A stretch of DNA of 64,000 bases. Source: Pseudomonadota bacterium. Its GTDB lineage: Bacteria; Desulfobacterota; Desulfarculia; Desulfarculales; Desulfarculaceae. The stretch covers positions 1 through 64,000 of the forward strand of contig JAHJPG010000134.1 in the NCBI GenBank assembly GCA_018819925.1, read 5' to 3'. The notes beneath the pieces are model-generated. The model made no database searches and was not told where the DNA came from. It saw only the letters and a list, made by a program, of their open reading frames with translations. This document shows, one piece after another, positions 26,074 through 34,391 of this stretch. The translations under genes and the position numbers were made by a program. The stretch's first letter is position 1; every line of letters starts with the position of its first letter.

Positions 26074-26610
26074 CTATGGCAGGGTGTAGGTCAACACCGC
26101 ATTGGCCTCGGTTGCGCCCTGGGGATGCTCCTTGGATTTGGGGAGCTTTCGGTTGGTGAATTTCGCGGTGCCCTTGATGCCCTGGTAGACCCCGGCGCCC
26201 TTGAGGATGGTGCCCGTGCCCTGGCCCAAGGTCCCGTTCTTGTCCCTGCCCACAACGCTGGCGTTCCATTTGAAAAACAGCCAGGAGTTGTCATCGAATG
26301 CCATCCTGGTGTAACCCTCGGACGTTAGACTTTTGCCGCGCACGAAGTCAAAGGTGAATACGTTTGAGTACTTGGCCTTTCTTCCGTCGCTGAATACCGC
26401 CTGCCCCTGACGCTGGCCCAGGCCCACGAAGTGATCCGGGCCGTCCCCGGCCGGAAGAACCGTGGGGGGCGGCCCGGTCATGACGACCTTCACCTTGACG
26501 GTTACCGGCTCGCCGGCCCAGGCCGGCGCCGCGCTCAGGGCCAGCAAGAGCATGACAGCCAACAACATCGGCAGCGCCCTTTTGTGTTTCTTCGTCCGAT
26601 CGCCGTTCAT
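26074..26610 (-). CDS. Small secreted beta-rich protein
   Basis: Exported protein, 178 aa, with a clear Sec signal peptide (basic start, Leu-rich core, cleavage near APAWAG at about residue 32). The mature part is Gly-rich and probably beta-sheet, with GTGTILKGAGVYQGIKGTA reminiscent of allene-oxide-cyclase/dirigent-like barrels; that resemblance is weak. The start at 26610 has GGAGGG upstream; an in-frame ATG at 26637 does not. It is divergent from the membrane LytTR regulator, which may control it. Confidence 0.75.
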   Translation of the reverse strand: MNGDRTKKHKRALPMLLAVMLLLALSAAPAWAGEPVTVKVKVVMTGPPPTVLPAGDGPDHFVGLGQRQGQAVFSDGRKAKYSNVFTFDFVRGKSLTSEGYTRMAFDDNSWLFFKWNASVVGRDKNGTLGQGTGTILKGAGVYQGIKGTAKFTNRKLPKSKEHPQGATEANAVLTYTLP

Positions 26611-26778
26611 GATTTCACCCTCCGTTGGTTGTGACAATCCGGGCCGGAGCGATACACGCCTCGGCCTTTAGGAGCCCAGTTTCAACAAAGACTCCAGGGG
26701 CCGGCAAGCTCCTTGTCGTCAACGGGGTCCTGATGTCGCGTACGGGACGGCGCACCACTGGCGCATTCATGGCAAGTC

Positions 26779-26796
26779 GTTGTAACAATGTTGCAA
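26779..26796 (+). promoter_or_regulatory. Direct repeat GTTGYAA, candidate LytTR site
   Basis: GTTGTAA (26779-26785) and GTTGCAA (26790-26796) are spaced 11 bp apart (one helical turn) in the region between the divergent secreted-protein gene and the LytTR gene. LytTR proteins bind direct repeats; this assignment is inference. Confidence 0.3.
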
Positions 26797-26896
26797 TCCT
26801 TGCCCGGTCCGGCCGCCAACGGGCCCCGGGCGGGCGCACGGCCTCCGCGTGTTTTGGGGCGGAATAAATCATTAACAAGGGTTGGGGATATAAGTT

Positions 26897-27907
26897 ATGC
26901 TAAGGGCCATCAACGCTGGCGGGGTTCCCATGAGCAACCTGGAAATTTTCTTCAAGCGCCTGGCGCGGCAGGTCAAAGGCTATTTTGGCGCGCCTCTGGG
27001 GGAGTTCTACGCCCATACCGCCAACCGCCTAATGCTATACCCATTTATCGCCGGCTTTTTTTTAACTGAATGCGTGGCGTTCTGGGCCTTGTTCCAGGGC
27101 CCAGCCTTTCTGTTGGACCATATGGCCTTTTGCATCGTGTACTCCCTGCACAAATCCGTCCTGTACACCTTCTGTTTGCTGGGCGCCGATGTGCTGGCCA
27201 ATTGGTTGTTTCCCGCCTGGGGCTCCTATGCCAAACGCCGCGTGGGCCGCCAGTGGATCATCTGGTCAATGGGGCTGGTTGCCGCATACCTGCTGCATAG
27301 AAGCATGATCACCAGCCTGGTGGTGTTCTATGCGCCCGATGTAGTGGGATTTTTCAGGGCCTATCCCGAGGCGATACCCCGCAGGACCACCGTGCTGATG
27401 ATCCTTTTGCCTTACTTTTGCACCGTGGTGTTCATAACTCTGCAAATAGCCCGAAACAAGCTGAAGATTCAGAGAGTGGCCGCAACCGTCACGGCCGAGC
27501 CGCCCGATGCCGGGACGGGCCAATTTTCGCGGCCCGCCGGCCAGGGCGGGCTGCCGGCGGGCCGCCTGAGGCTGGAGAACGGCGGCGGCAACGATACCAT
27601 CGCCCTGGCGGACATCACCCACGTCTCGGTGGAGGACCACTACTGCCGCATCAACTACGCCACGGCCCAGGGGCTCAAAAACGTGCTGATACGCCTGCCT
27701 CTGGCGGAACTGATGCGCAAGCTGCCTCGTGAGCACTTTTTGCAGACCCACCGCTCGCATGTGGTGAACCTGGGGCACGTGTCGCGCCTGCGCCGGGAGG
27801 GCCGCCAGAAAACCTTGGTGCTGGCGCGCCATGGGGTGGAGTTGCCCATCAGCCGGCAGCGCTTCAAACAGGTGGAGCCGAGGCTGAAAGTTAATGGGTG
27901 TGGTTGA
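26897..27907 (+). CDS. Membrane-anchored LytTR transcriptional regulator
   Basis: Protein of 336 aa with about four transmembrane helices in the first 195 residues (near 45-66, 72-100, 120-145 and 165-190) and a C-terminal LytTR DNA-binding domain (about 230-330, with VEDHYCRINY, LPREHFLQTHRSHVVNL and LPISRQR). There is no receiver domain or kinase, so signal and output are in one chain. The start is either ATG 26897 or ATG 26930. A hairpin terminator follows the gene. It probably acts on its own promoter or the divergent secreted-protein gene. Confidence 0.85.
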   Translation: MLRAINAGGVPMSNLEIFFKRLARQVKGYFGAPLGEFYAHTANRLMLYPFIAGFFLTECVAFWALFQGPAFLLDHMAFCIVYSLHKSVLYTFCLLGADVLANWLFPAWGSYAKRRVGRQWIIWSMGLVAAYLLHRSMITSLVVFYAPDVVGFFRAYPEAIPRRTTVLMILLPYFCTVVFITLQIARNKLKIQRVAATVTAEPPDAGTGQFSRPAGQGGLPAGRLRLENGGGNDTIALADITHVSVEDHYCRINYATAQGLKNVLIRLPLAELMRKLPREHFLQTHRSHVVNLGHVSRLRREGRQKTLVLARHGVELPISRQRFKQVEPRLKVNGCG

Positions 27908-28041
27908 ATTGTAGAATTGGTCGCCCTTGCATTCGAGACGTCCGGCGCGGCCAACCCAGCCGAATGATCTGCGGCGGCGGCTCCAGGGTTATCAGGGGGT
28001 AGCCCGGCGGCATGACGCTTTAAGCTGAAAACATGCCCCGC

Positions 28042-28074
28042 AAAATGCCCGGCGCGTGATGCCCCGGGCATTTT
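28042..28074 (+). terminator. Rho-independent terminator of the LytTR gene
   Basis: AAAATGCCCGG (28042-28052) pairs with CCGGGCATTTT (28064-28074), an 11-bp A-tract/T-tract stem over an 11-nt loop. Confidence 0.8.
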
Positions 28075-28095
28075 ATGATCGCCAAGTCCTGCGGA

Positions 28096-28107
28096 ATATG
28101 GCCATAT
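28096..28107. promoter_or_regulatory. Palindrome upstream of efflux operon
   Basis: ATATGGCCATAT is a perfect 12-bp palindrome, with flanking GG/CC also paired around one mismatch. It lies 108 nt before the dsbA-like start and could be an operator for the efflux operon. Confidence 0.35.
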
Positions 28108-28214
28108 CCCTAATTCTGGGCCAACCAAGGCTGAAGTAGCCCTACTTGTGCATCATGTTTTGGAAATGCATAATAGTGCTCTAATTAATTTATGCCAGCC
28201 GAGAGGATACGCAA

Positions 28215-28994
28215 GTGCATTTAAGATGGCTTGGTGTGGTCATTGTGGCTTGTCTAGGTCTGCTTCCCGCCCTGGCCGGGGCCCAGCCGCCCTCGGACGA
28301 TCAAATCAAGGCCTATCTGCAAAAACATCCCGAGGTGATTCTGGAGGTGCTCTCCCAGCACAAGGTGGAGTTGTACAATTTGGTCATGGCCGGGCGCGAG
28401 GTTCGGCAACGGCTCATCTGGCGCGAAAACATCAGACGCGGCCTTGCCAACCCCCTGGCGCCGCGGGTGGACCCCAAGAGAGTGGTTGTAGGCGATGCCC
28501 AGGCCAAGGTCCTGGTGGTGGAGTACACCGATTTTTTGTGCCCCTCCTGCCGACAGGCCGCGTCCAACCTGGAACGGCTCATGGCCAAGCATCCCAAGCG
28601 TTTCAAGCTGCTGGTGAAGCACCTGCCCGGCTCGGACCTGGCCCGCCAAGTGGCGCTTTACTATGAGGCGATAGGCCGCCAGAGCCCGGCCAAGGCCTGG
28701 CGCTTTTACCAGGAGGTTTTCCACAACCAGGATTTGATAGCCGAGCGGGGCCTGGCCGAGGTGCAGGCGCTGGTCAAGAGGCTGAAAATAGACCCGGCCC
28801 GTCTGACCCGGGACTTGGCCGACAAGGCCCTGGCCAAGCGCCTGGAGGACGACCAGGCCGAGAGCAAGGCCTTCAAGCTGGCGGGCACTCCGGCTTTTGT
28901 GACCGGGGGGGTGGTGATGCGCGGGCCGGCCCCGTTGGCCGCCTTCGAGGATGTGTGGGCCATAAGCCAGGGGGAAAAACTGGAGCCGCTATGA
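28215..28994 (+). CDS. DsbA/DsbG-like thioredoxin-fold protein
   Basis: Exported thiol oxidoreductase of 259 aa. A signal peptide (about 1-23, ending ALAGA) is followed by a helical dimerisation-like segment (25-85) and a thioredoxin fold with the redox motif Cys109-Pro-Ser-Cys112. The cis-Pro loop is GTPAF, and the architecture resembles the Com1/DsbG type. The start is GTG 28215 with GAGAGGA upstream. It lies 51 nt ahead of the TolC gene and so probably heads the efflux operon, where it may help fold a periplasmic component. Confidence 0.88.
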   Translation: MHLRWLGVVIVACLGLLPALAGAQPPSDDQIKAYLQKHPEVILEVLSQHKVELYNLVMAGREVRQRLIWRENIRRGLANPLAPRVDPKRVVVGDAQAKVLVVEYTDFLCPSCRQAASNLERLMAKHPKRFKLLVKHLPGSDLARQVALYYEAIGRQSPAKAWRFYQEVFHNQDLIAERGLAEVQALVKRLKIDPARLTRDLADKALAKRLEDDQAESKAFKLAGTPAFVTGGVVMRGPAPLAAFEDVWAISQGEKLEPL

Positions 28995-29045
28995 GGTCAA
29001 TCAATTCCTCGAGGCGGCTGAGTGGTTCCCGTTAAATTAACGCTT

Positions 29046-30623
29046 ATGAAAACGCTTGGTTGCAAAAGGCTGGGTATGGGCCTGGCCCGATGCCTCGGGT
29101 TGGCGCTGGCTGTGCTCCTGGGTATGGGCTCGGGCGCGGTCCGGGCCGAACTTCCCGCCTGGGCCAAAGACGGCGCCCCAAAAAAGCCCCTGGAAATGGC
29201 GCTGCCCGAAGCGGTTTTTTTGGCGGTGCGCAACAACACCGACATTAAAAACGCCTACCTTGACAGGGTGACTCAAAAATTCAATCTGGAGGTGGCGGAG
29301 CACAAGTTCAAGCCCGACATCAACCTTGACGCCAATTTGGTGCGTTCGGGCTCGGACACCAACGAGGATTTTTCCGGGCAGCCCTATGACACGGATATCA
29401 ATACCACCCAGGGGCAGGTGACAGCCACGGTGACCGAGAAAATCCCCACCGGCGCTGAATTCACCTTCACCTGGCAGTACACCAAGACCGAGGGCGACGC
29501 CACCGGCAGCTACTACAGCGACGAAAGCAGCACGGCCAACTCCTGGCAGCTGGCCATGACCCAGCCCTTGCTCAGGGGGGCGGGCATAGACGTGAACATG
29601 GCCTCGGTGCGTCAGGCCCGCATCAGCGAGTGGCAAAACATCCTGGGGCTCAAGGCCACCCTGATCGGCACCGTAACCACCGTTATCTATAACTACCGCG
29701 CCTTTCTCGAGTCCGGAAAGCAATTGGCGATCGCCCAACGCAGCCTGAAACGGGCCCGGGAGCTTCTGGAGGAAAACAAGGCCCTCATCGCCGCCGGGCG
29801 CATGGCCCAAAGCGATCTGGTGCAGTCCCAGTCCAACTTGGCCAACCAGCGCATCTACTACCAGCAGGCGATCAACCAGTTGGAGCAGAACCGCCTGGAG
29901 TTGCTCAGGACCCTGAACATGAACAAAAACACCAGGGTCCTCCCCACGGAGGAACTCCGCCTGCCCTCGGTGCTGCCCACCTTGGATCAGGCCCTGGCCT
30001 TGGCCTATGCCAACCAGCCGGCTTACCTCCAGGCCAAGCTGGTTTTGGACTACACCAAGCAGTCCTTGGTATTGGCCGAGAACGACCAGCTTTGGGACTT
30101 GAATCTGTTGGTAAACTACAATTACACCGACACCCGGGGCGCTAGCATCGGCAACACGACGGAAAACGACTGGTCCGCCGGATTGTACATGAGCATACCC
30201 ATTTACGGCACTACCCGTCTTGGCCGCAAGGCCGGGCTTTTGCAGGCCCGTTCCGATCTTTTCAAGGCCAAGAACAGCTTCAGGCAGGCGGAGGAAAACC
30301 TGAACATAGATGTGGACAACGCCCTCAGGGATCTGAGGATAAAGCAAGAACAAGTCAAACTGGCTGACCTGGCCCTTAAGCTGTCCCAGGAAAAACTGAC
30401 CAACGAGCAGATCAAACTCAAGTCCGGACGCTCCTCCAACTTCGTGGTGGTCAGCTACCAGTTGGATTTGGCCACCGCCGAGAACACCAAGTTGACCGCC
30501 GAGGTGGAGTTTCTAAATAGTTTGACCCGCCTGGATCAGGTTATCGGCACCGCCTTGAACACCTGGCGCATCGCCTTCAAGACTCAGCGAAAGTCGGCCC
30601 AAAAAAAGGTGTGGGGCCAATGA
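29046..30623 (+). CDS. TolC-family outer membrane efflux protein
   Basis: Outer-membrane channel of about 525 aa. A signal peptide (about 1-34) precedes two OEP repeats with long coiled-coil helices (about 50-280 and 300-500) and aromatic-rich outer-membrane strands. The start is chosen as ATG 29046 because it gives a standard signal peptide; an in-frame GTG at 29022 adds eight residues. It is followed 33 nt later by the adaptor and MacB genes, completing a tripartite pump. Confidence 0.9.
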   Translation: MKTLGCKRLGMGLARCLGLALAVLLGMGSGAVRAELPAWAKDGAPKKPLEMALPEAVFLAVRNNTDIKNAYLDRVTQKFNLEVAEHKFKPDINLDANLVRSGSDTNEDFSGQPYDTDINTTQGQVTATVTEKIPTGAEFTFTWQYTKTEGDATGSYYSDESSTANSWQLAMTQPLLRGAGIDVNMASVRQARISEWQNILGLKATLIGTVTTVIYNYRAFLESGKQLAIAQRSLKRARELLEENKALIAAGRMAQSDLVQSQSNLANQRIYYQQAINQLEQNRLELLRTLNMNKNTRVLPTEELRLPSVLPTLDQALALAYANQPAYLQAKLVLDYTKQSLVLAENDQLWDLNLLVNYNYTDTRGASIGNTTENDWSAGLYMSIPIYGTTRLGRKAGLLQARSDLFKAKNSFRQAEENLNIDVDNALRDLRIKQEQVKLADLALKLSQEKLTNEQIKLKSGRSSNFVVVSYQLDLATAENTKLTAEVEFLNSLTRLDQVIGTALNTWRIAFKTQRKSAQKKVWGQ

Positions 30624-30656
30624 AAAAAATAGGCGCCGTGAGCAAGGAGAAACCCC

Positions 30657-32408
30657 ATGGCGGATGCTGAGTTGACCTACCAGAAACTCCTGGACGGCCT
30701 GCCGGTGGGGGTGATGTCCCTGGGAGCCCAAGGCGAGATAAGCCGCATCAACCCGGCCGCCGCCAAGCTGCTGGGAGTGGTCCGGGAGGAGGTCAGGGGC
30801 AAAAGCTTTGAACAAGTCTTTGCCGACGGTCTGGCCAAGCACGACGAGCTGTTGGAAACCATCAGAAAGGCCTACCTCAAGAAATCGTCCATCAAGGACC
30901 TGAGGATTCCTTTTACGCGTCCGGGCGGGGAGCCTCTCATTGTGTCCCTGTTCACCATGCCCCTGGACGATGACAACTTCAGCCTGACTTTTTCCGATGT
31001 CACCCAGGAAGAAGCGGCCCGCCAGCAGCAGGAACGCCAAAGCACGGAGGCCACCGGCCTGGCCCTGCGCCTGCGCCAGGAAAAAGAGCGGCTGGAGGCG
31101 GAACTAAAAGGGGGCTCACTTCTGCGCCTGGGGGCGGCGCTGCTGATAATCCTTCTTTTTCTAGTCGCCGGCTACTTCGCCTGGACTCGCACGCCCCTTG
31201 TGGCCTACGTGGAAAGACAGTTGAGCGGGGCCAAGCAAACGGCCCAGAAAGCTCAAAACGTCTACACCGTGGCGCCGCGCCCCCTGAGTTCATCCATCAG
31301 TCTTTCGGGCACCGTGGCCCCCTATGAAACCATAAACGTACTCAGCCCCTTTGCCGGCCGGGTCCTGGAGCGCCACTTCGACTACGGCCAAAAGGTGGAA
31401 AAGGGCAAGTTTCTGCTGCGCCTGGACACCTCGGAACTGGATCAGAAGTTCAGGGACGCCGAGGTGGCCCTTATCAAGGCCCGGGAGAATTACCAGCGGC
31501 TGAAGGACTGGAAAAACAGCGATACGGTGCTGCATGCCAAGCGGGACATGGAAAAGGCCAAAAACGACGCGGCGATAACCCAACAAAAGCTCTCGGAGTC
31601 GGAGGTGCTCTATCAAAAGGGCATCATTCCCCTGGATGAGTACCGATCCTTGAAGGGGCAGGTGGAAAACCAGAAGATCAACATGCGCACCCTGAAGGAC
31701 CAACTGCGGGCGGCCATGGAAAAGGGCAACGCCAGAAACCTGCTGGTGGCCCGCCTCCAGTTGGAAAATGCCCAGGCCAAGCTGGACAAACTCAAGGGGC
31801 AGATAAAGGACAGTCAGGTCACTGCTCCGGTGATGGGGGTCATAATCAAACCCACCACCGGCCTGGACAGCAAGCAGGCCAAGGAGGTGCAGGTCGGCTC
31901 CGAGGTGGCTGAAGGGCAGCTATTGTTCGCCCTGGGCAACCTGGAGCGGCTTTCGGTGCTTACCAAGGTGGGCGAGTTGAACGTGACCAAGCTGGTCCCT
32001 GGACAAAAGGTGAAACTGACCAGCTTCGCTTTCCCGGGGCTGATGATGGAGGGCCGTATCGCCGCGGTCTCCTCCCAGGTGAGCCCTGGCAGCGATTCCG
32101 CTCCCCCCTCCTTCTCGGTAAAGGTGGCCACCGCGAAGCTCAACCACCACCAGCGGGGAAAGCTGCGCCTGGGTATGAGCGCCGAGCTACAGGTGGAGGT
32201 TTCCTCCCATCCCAAGGCCCTGGTGGTACCCATAACCGCGGTTCATCCCCACCCCGGCGGTGGTTTCGCGGTGACCTTGGCTGGAGTCCATGGTGGCAAG
32301 GAAACGCCGGTCACCACCGGGCTGACCACGGTGGATTCGGTGGAAATAACCTCCGGGCTCAAGGCAGGGGACAAGGTGCTCTTGCCCGCCGGTCCAACCG
32401 CTCCATGA
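30657..32408 (+). CDS. PAS-sensor/MacA-type membrane fusion protein
   Basis: Periplasmic adaptor of 583 aa with an unusual N-terminus. Domains in order: a PAS domain (about 6-117, with DGLPVGVMSLGAQGEISRI and a final SDVTQEEAARQQ), a coiled coil (118-150), one transmembrane helix (about 155-175), then the adaptor: lipoyl/barrel-sandwich half (about 218-255), alpha-hairpin (about 257-370), second lipoyl half and beta-barrels (370-560). The PAS would sit in the cytoplasm and the adaptor in the periplasm. MacA/HlyD proteins normally have only a short cytoplasmic tail. Its ATGA stop/start overlap with the ATPase gene indicates translational coupling. The PAS could sense ligand, redox state or drug and gate the pump. 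Confidence 0.92.
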   Translation: MADAELTYQKLLDGLPVGVMSLGAQGEISRINPAAAKLLGVVREEVRGKSFEQVFADGLAKHDELLETIRKAYLKKSSIKDLRIPFTRPGGEPLIVSLFTMPLDDDNFSLTFSDVTQEEAARQQQERQSTEATGLALRLRQEKERLEAELKGGSLLRLGAALLIILLFLVAGYFAWTRTPLVAYVERQLSGAKQTAQKAQNVYTVAPRPLSSSISLSGTVAPYETINVLSPFAGRVLERHFDYGQKVEKGKFLLRLDTSELDQKFRDAEVALIKARENYQRLKDWKNSDTVLHAKRDMEKAKNDAAITQQKLSESEVLYQKGIIPLDEYRSLKGQVENQKINMRTLKDQLRAAMEKGNARNLLVARLQLENAQAKLDKLKGQIKDSQVTAPVMGVIIKPTTGLDSKQAKEVQVGSEVAEGQLLFALGNLERLSVLTKVGELNVTKLVPGQKVKLTSFAFPGLMMEGRIAAVSSQVSPGSDSAPPSFSVKVATAKLNHHQRGKLRLGMSAELQVEVSSHPKALVVPITAVHPHPGGGFAVTLAGVHGGKETPVTTGLTTVDSVEITSGLKAGDKVLLPAGPTAP

Positions 32409-33091
32409 AAAACGCCATGGTAATGATCCAGATGAAAGGAATCACCAAGACCTACCATATCGGCGACATGGCCGTGGCGGTGCTCAAAGGTGTGGATCTG
32501 GAGGTTGCCCCGGGAGAGATGGTGGCCATTATCGGCGAAAGCGGCGGGGGCAAATCAACCTTGATGAACATTATCGGATTCTTGGACACCCCCAGCAGCG
32601 GCAGCTATTGGTTCGAAGACCAGGACGCCTCCCACCTGACCGACAACCAGTTGGCGGTGATCCGCAACCAAAAGATCGGCTTCGTGTTTCAGCAGTTCAA
32701 TCTGCTGCCCCGGCTGACCGCCTTGGACAACGTTTGCCTGCCCCTGGTCTACCGTGGGGTGCCCCACCCCCAAAGGCGGGAGATCGCCAAGCAACTTTTG
32801 GAGCAGGTGGGTATGGGCCAGCGCATGACCCACCATCCTCCCGAGCTGTCCGGGGGCCAGCAACAGCGTGTTGCCATCGCCCGGGCCCTGGCGGGCAAAC
32901 CGGCCCTGATCTTGGCTGATGAACCCACCGGAGCCTTGGACAGCCAGGTCAGCCAAGAGATCATGGACCTCTTCAAGGGCCTGAACAGCGAGCAGAAAAT
33001 AACCACGATCCTCGTCACTCACGACCCCAACGTGGGCCGGCAGTGTCAGCGCACGGTGCGCATGGCCGATGGCCGCTTGAGCGAGGTTTGA
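32405..33091 (+). CDS. MacB/LolD-type ABC transporter ATPase
   Basis: ATP-binding subunit of 228 aa. Walker [11 protein letters not shown]-loop, signature [15 protein letters not shown], Walker [14 protein letters not shown] and the His switch are all present. It starts inside the stop of the adaptor gene (ATGA) and is followed 4 nt later by the permease, so in this system MacB is split into two chains. It energises mechanotransmission rather than import. Confidence 0.95.
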   Translation: MKNAMVMIQMKGITKTYHIGDMAVAVLKGVDLEVAPGEMVAIIGESGGGKSTLMNIIGFLDTPSSGSYWFEDQDASHLTDNQLAVIRNQKIGFVFQQFNLLPRLTALDNVCLPLVYRGVPHPQRREIAKQLLEQVGMGQRMTHHPPELSGGQQQRVAIARALAGKPALILADEPTGALDSQVSQEIMDLFKGLNSEQKITTILVTHDPNVGRQCQRTVRMADGRLSEV

Positions 33092-33095
33092 GCCC

Positions 33096-34295
33096 ATGAT
33101 GCCTTTTGCGGAACTGGTGCGCGAGGCCCTGCGCAGCCAAGCCACGGCCAAACAACGCACTATTTTGGCCCTCATTGGCATCGTCATCGGCATAGGCTCG
33201 GTGATCGCCCTGGTCACCGTGGGCCAGATGGTGCAGCTAACCTCCCTGCAGCAGTTCGAGCAGATGGGCACCAACATAATCACCATACAAAAGGGCTGGA
33301 GCGACAAGGGGGGCCAAAAAAGCCAAGCCCGGCAAAACATAACCTACGGCGACGCCCTGGACCTGGCCCACCAGGTGCCCGAGTTGCAGCTGATCGCCCC
33401 CTACACCACCACTTGGGGCCAGCCCATTTTCCACGAAGAGCCCCTGGATATGCCGTTGCTGGGGGTGAGCCCCGCCTTTGCCGACATCAACAAACTGGAG
33501 TTGACCAGGGGACGCTTCATCAGCGCCTTGGACGGATATTCCTTTCTGGGGGTGCTGGGGGCCGGGGCGGCGGATCAATTGGCCAAGAAAGGGGTGAACG
33601 ACCCCATGGGCCAAACCATATTTTTTAAAAAGCAGGGCATTAAAATTATAGGTGTGCTCAAGCGGGTCGAGGATGGCGGCATGCGCCCCTATGAGATAAA
33701 CCCGGGCATAATAATCCCCATTCACACCTCGTTCCTCTTTGGGACCCAGCGCAACGTCAACGAGATAATGGCACGGCTGGCCCCGGGGGCAAAACGCCCC
33801 CAGGTTTTCGCCGCCATCCAGCGTTTTTTCAACCAGCGTCAGCCGGGCATGCTTATCCAAATACGCAGCGCCGAGCAGCTTATCGCCGAGATGGCCAAGC
33901 AGAGCCGGTTGTTCACCCTCCTGCTGGGGGCCATCGGCAGCATCTCCCTGCTGGTGGGAGGCATCGGGGTGATGAACGTAATGCTGGTGGCGGTCACCGA
34001 GCGGCGCAAGGAGATCGGCATCCGCCGGGCCCTGGGGGCCCAGAAGATGGACATAGAGGTACAATTCCTGGTGGAATCGGTGACCCTGTGCCTGGTGGGC
34101 GGATTAATCGGCATGTCCCTGGGAGTGGGGACGGCCTATGTCCTGGCTCAAATGAACCAGTGGGTCTTCTTCGTGTCCGGCGTGGCCTTGGCCCTGGGGA
34201 TCGGGGTCTCCAGCGCCATTGGGGTGTTTTTTGGCTACTTCCCGGCTCGCCAGGCCGCCCGCCTCAATCCGATCCTGGCCCTCAGGGACGAGTAG
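33096..34295 (+). CDS. MacB-like ABC permease (FtsX fold)
   Basis: Inner-membrane protein, 399 aa, with one N-terminal helix (about 22-42), a large periplasmic MacB_PCD domain (about 45-265) and three C-terminal helices (about 275-300, 325-350 and 360-385), the typical type VII ABC layout. GGIGVMNVMLVAVTERRKEIGIRRALGA is the family motif region between helices. It is the last gene of the efflux operon with the ATPase, PAS-adaptor, TolC and DsbA-like genes. Confidence 0.95.
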   Translation: MMPFAELVREALRSQATAKQRTILALIGIVIGIGSVIALVTVGQMVQLTSLQQFEQMGTNIITIQKGWSDKGGQKSQARQNITYGDALDLAHQVPELQLIAPYTTTWGQPIFHEEPLDMPLLGVSPAFADINKLELTRGRFISALDGYSFLGVLGAGAADQLAKKGVNDPMGQTIFFKKQGIKIIGVLKRVEDGGMRPYEINPGIIIPIHTSFLFGTQRNVNEIMARLAPGAKRPQVFAAIQRFFNQRQPGMLIQIRSAEQLIAEMAKQSRLFTLLLGAIGSISLLVGGIGVMNVMLVAVTERRKEIGIRRALGAQKMDIEVQFLVESVTLCLVGGLIGMSLGVGTAYVLAQMNQWVFFVSGVALALGIGVSSAIGVFFGYFPARQAARLNPILALRDE

Positions 34296-34297
34296 AT

Positions 34298-34365
34298 TCC
34301 CGGCCCGCCTCACCCGCTCCGGGGCTCCGAGGATCCTTTAGAGCCTAAAACCCCGAGGGCCGGGA
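34298..34365. repeat. Long hairpin between convergent genes
   Basis: TCCCGGCCC (34298-34306) pairs with GGGCCGGGA (34357-34365), with additional GGGG/CCCC pairing inside. It lies between the efflux permease and the convergent thiolase; possible two-way termination without a strong T-tract. Confidence 0.4.
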
Positions 34366-34391
34366 TGGGCCTCTGGGTTGACTAATTTTAT

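Larger units (their letters stand above)
27908..28214. other. Intergenic region between LytTR gene and efflux operon
   Basis: 307 nt containing the LytTR terminator, a 12-bp palindrome at 28096 and AT-rich sequence before the dsbA-like gene that probably holds the efflux operon promoter. No gene seen. Confidence 0.6.
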
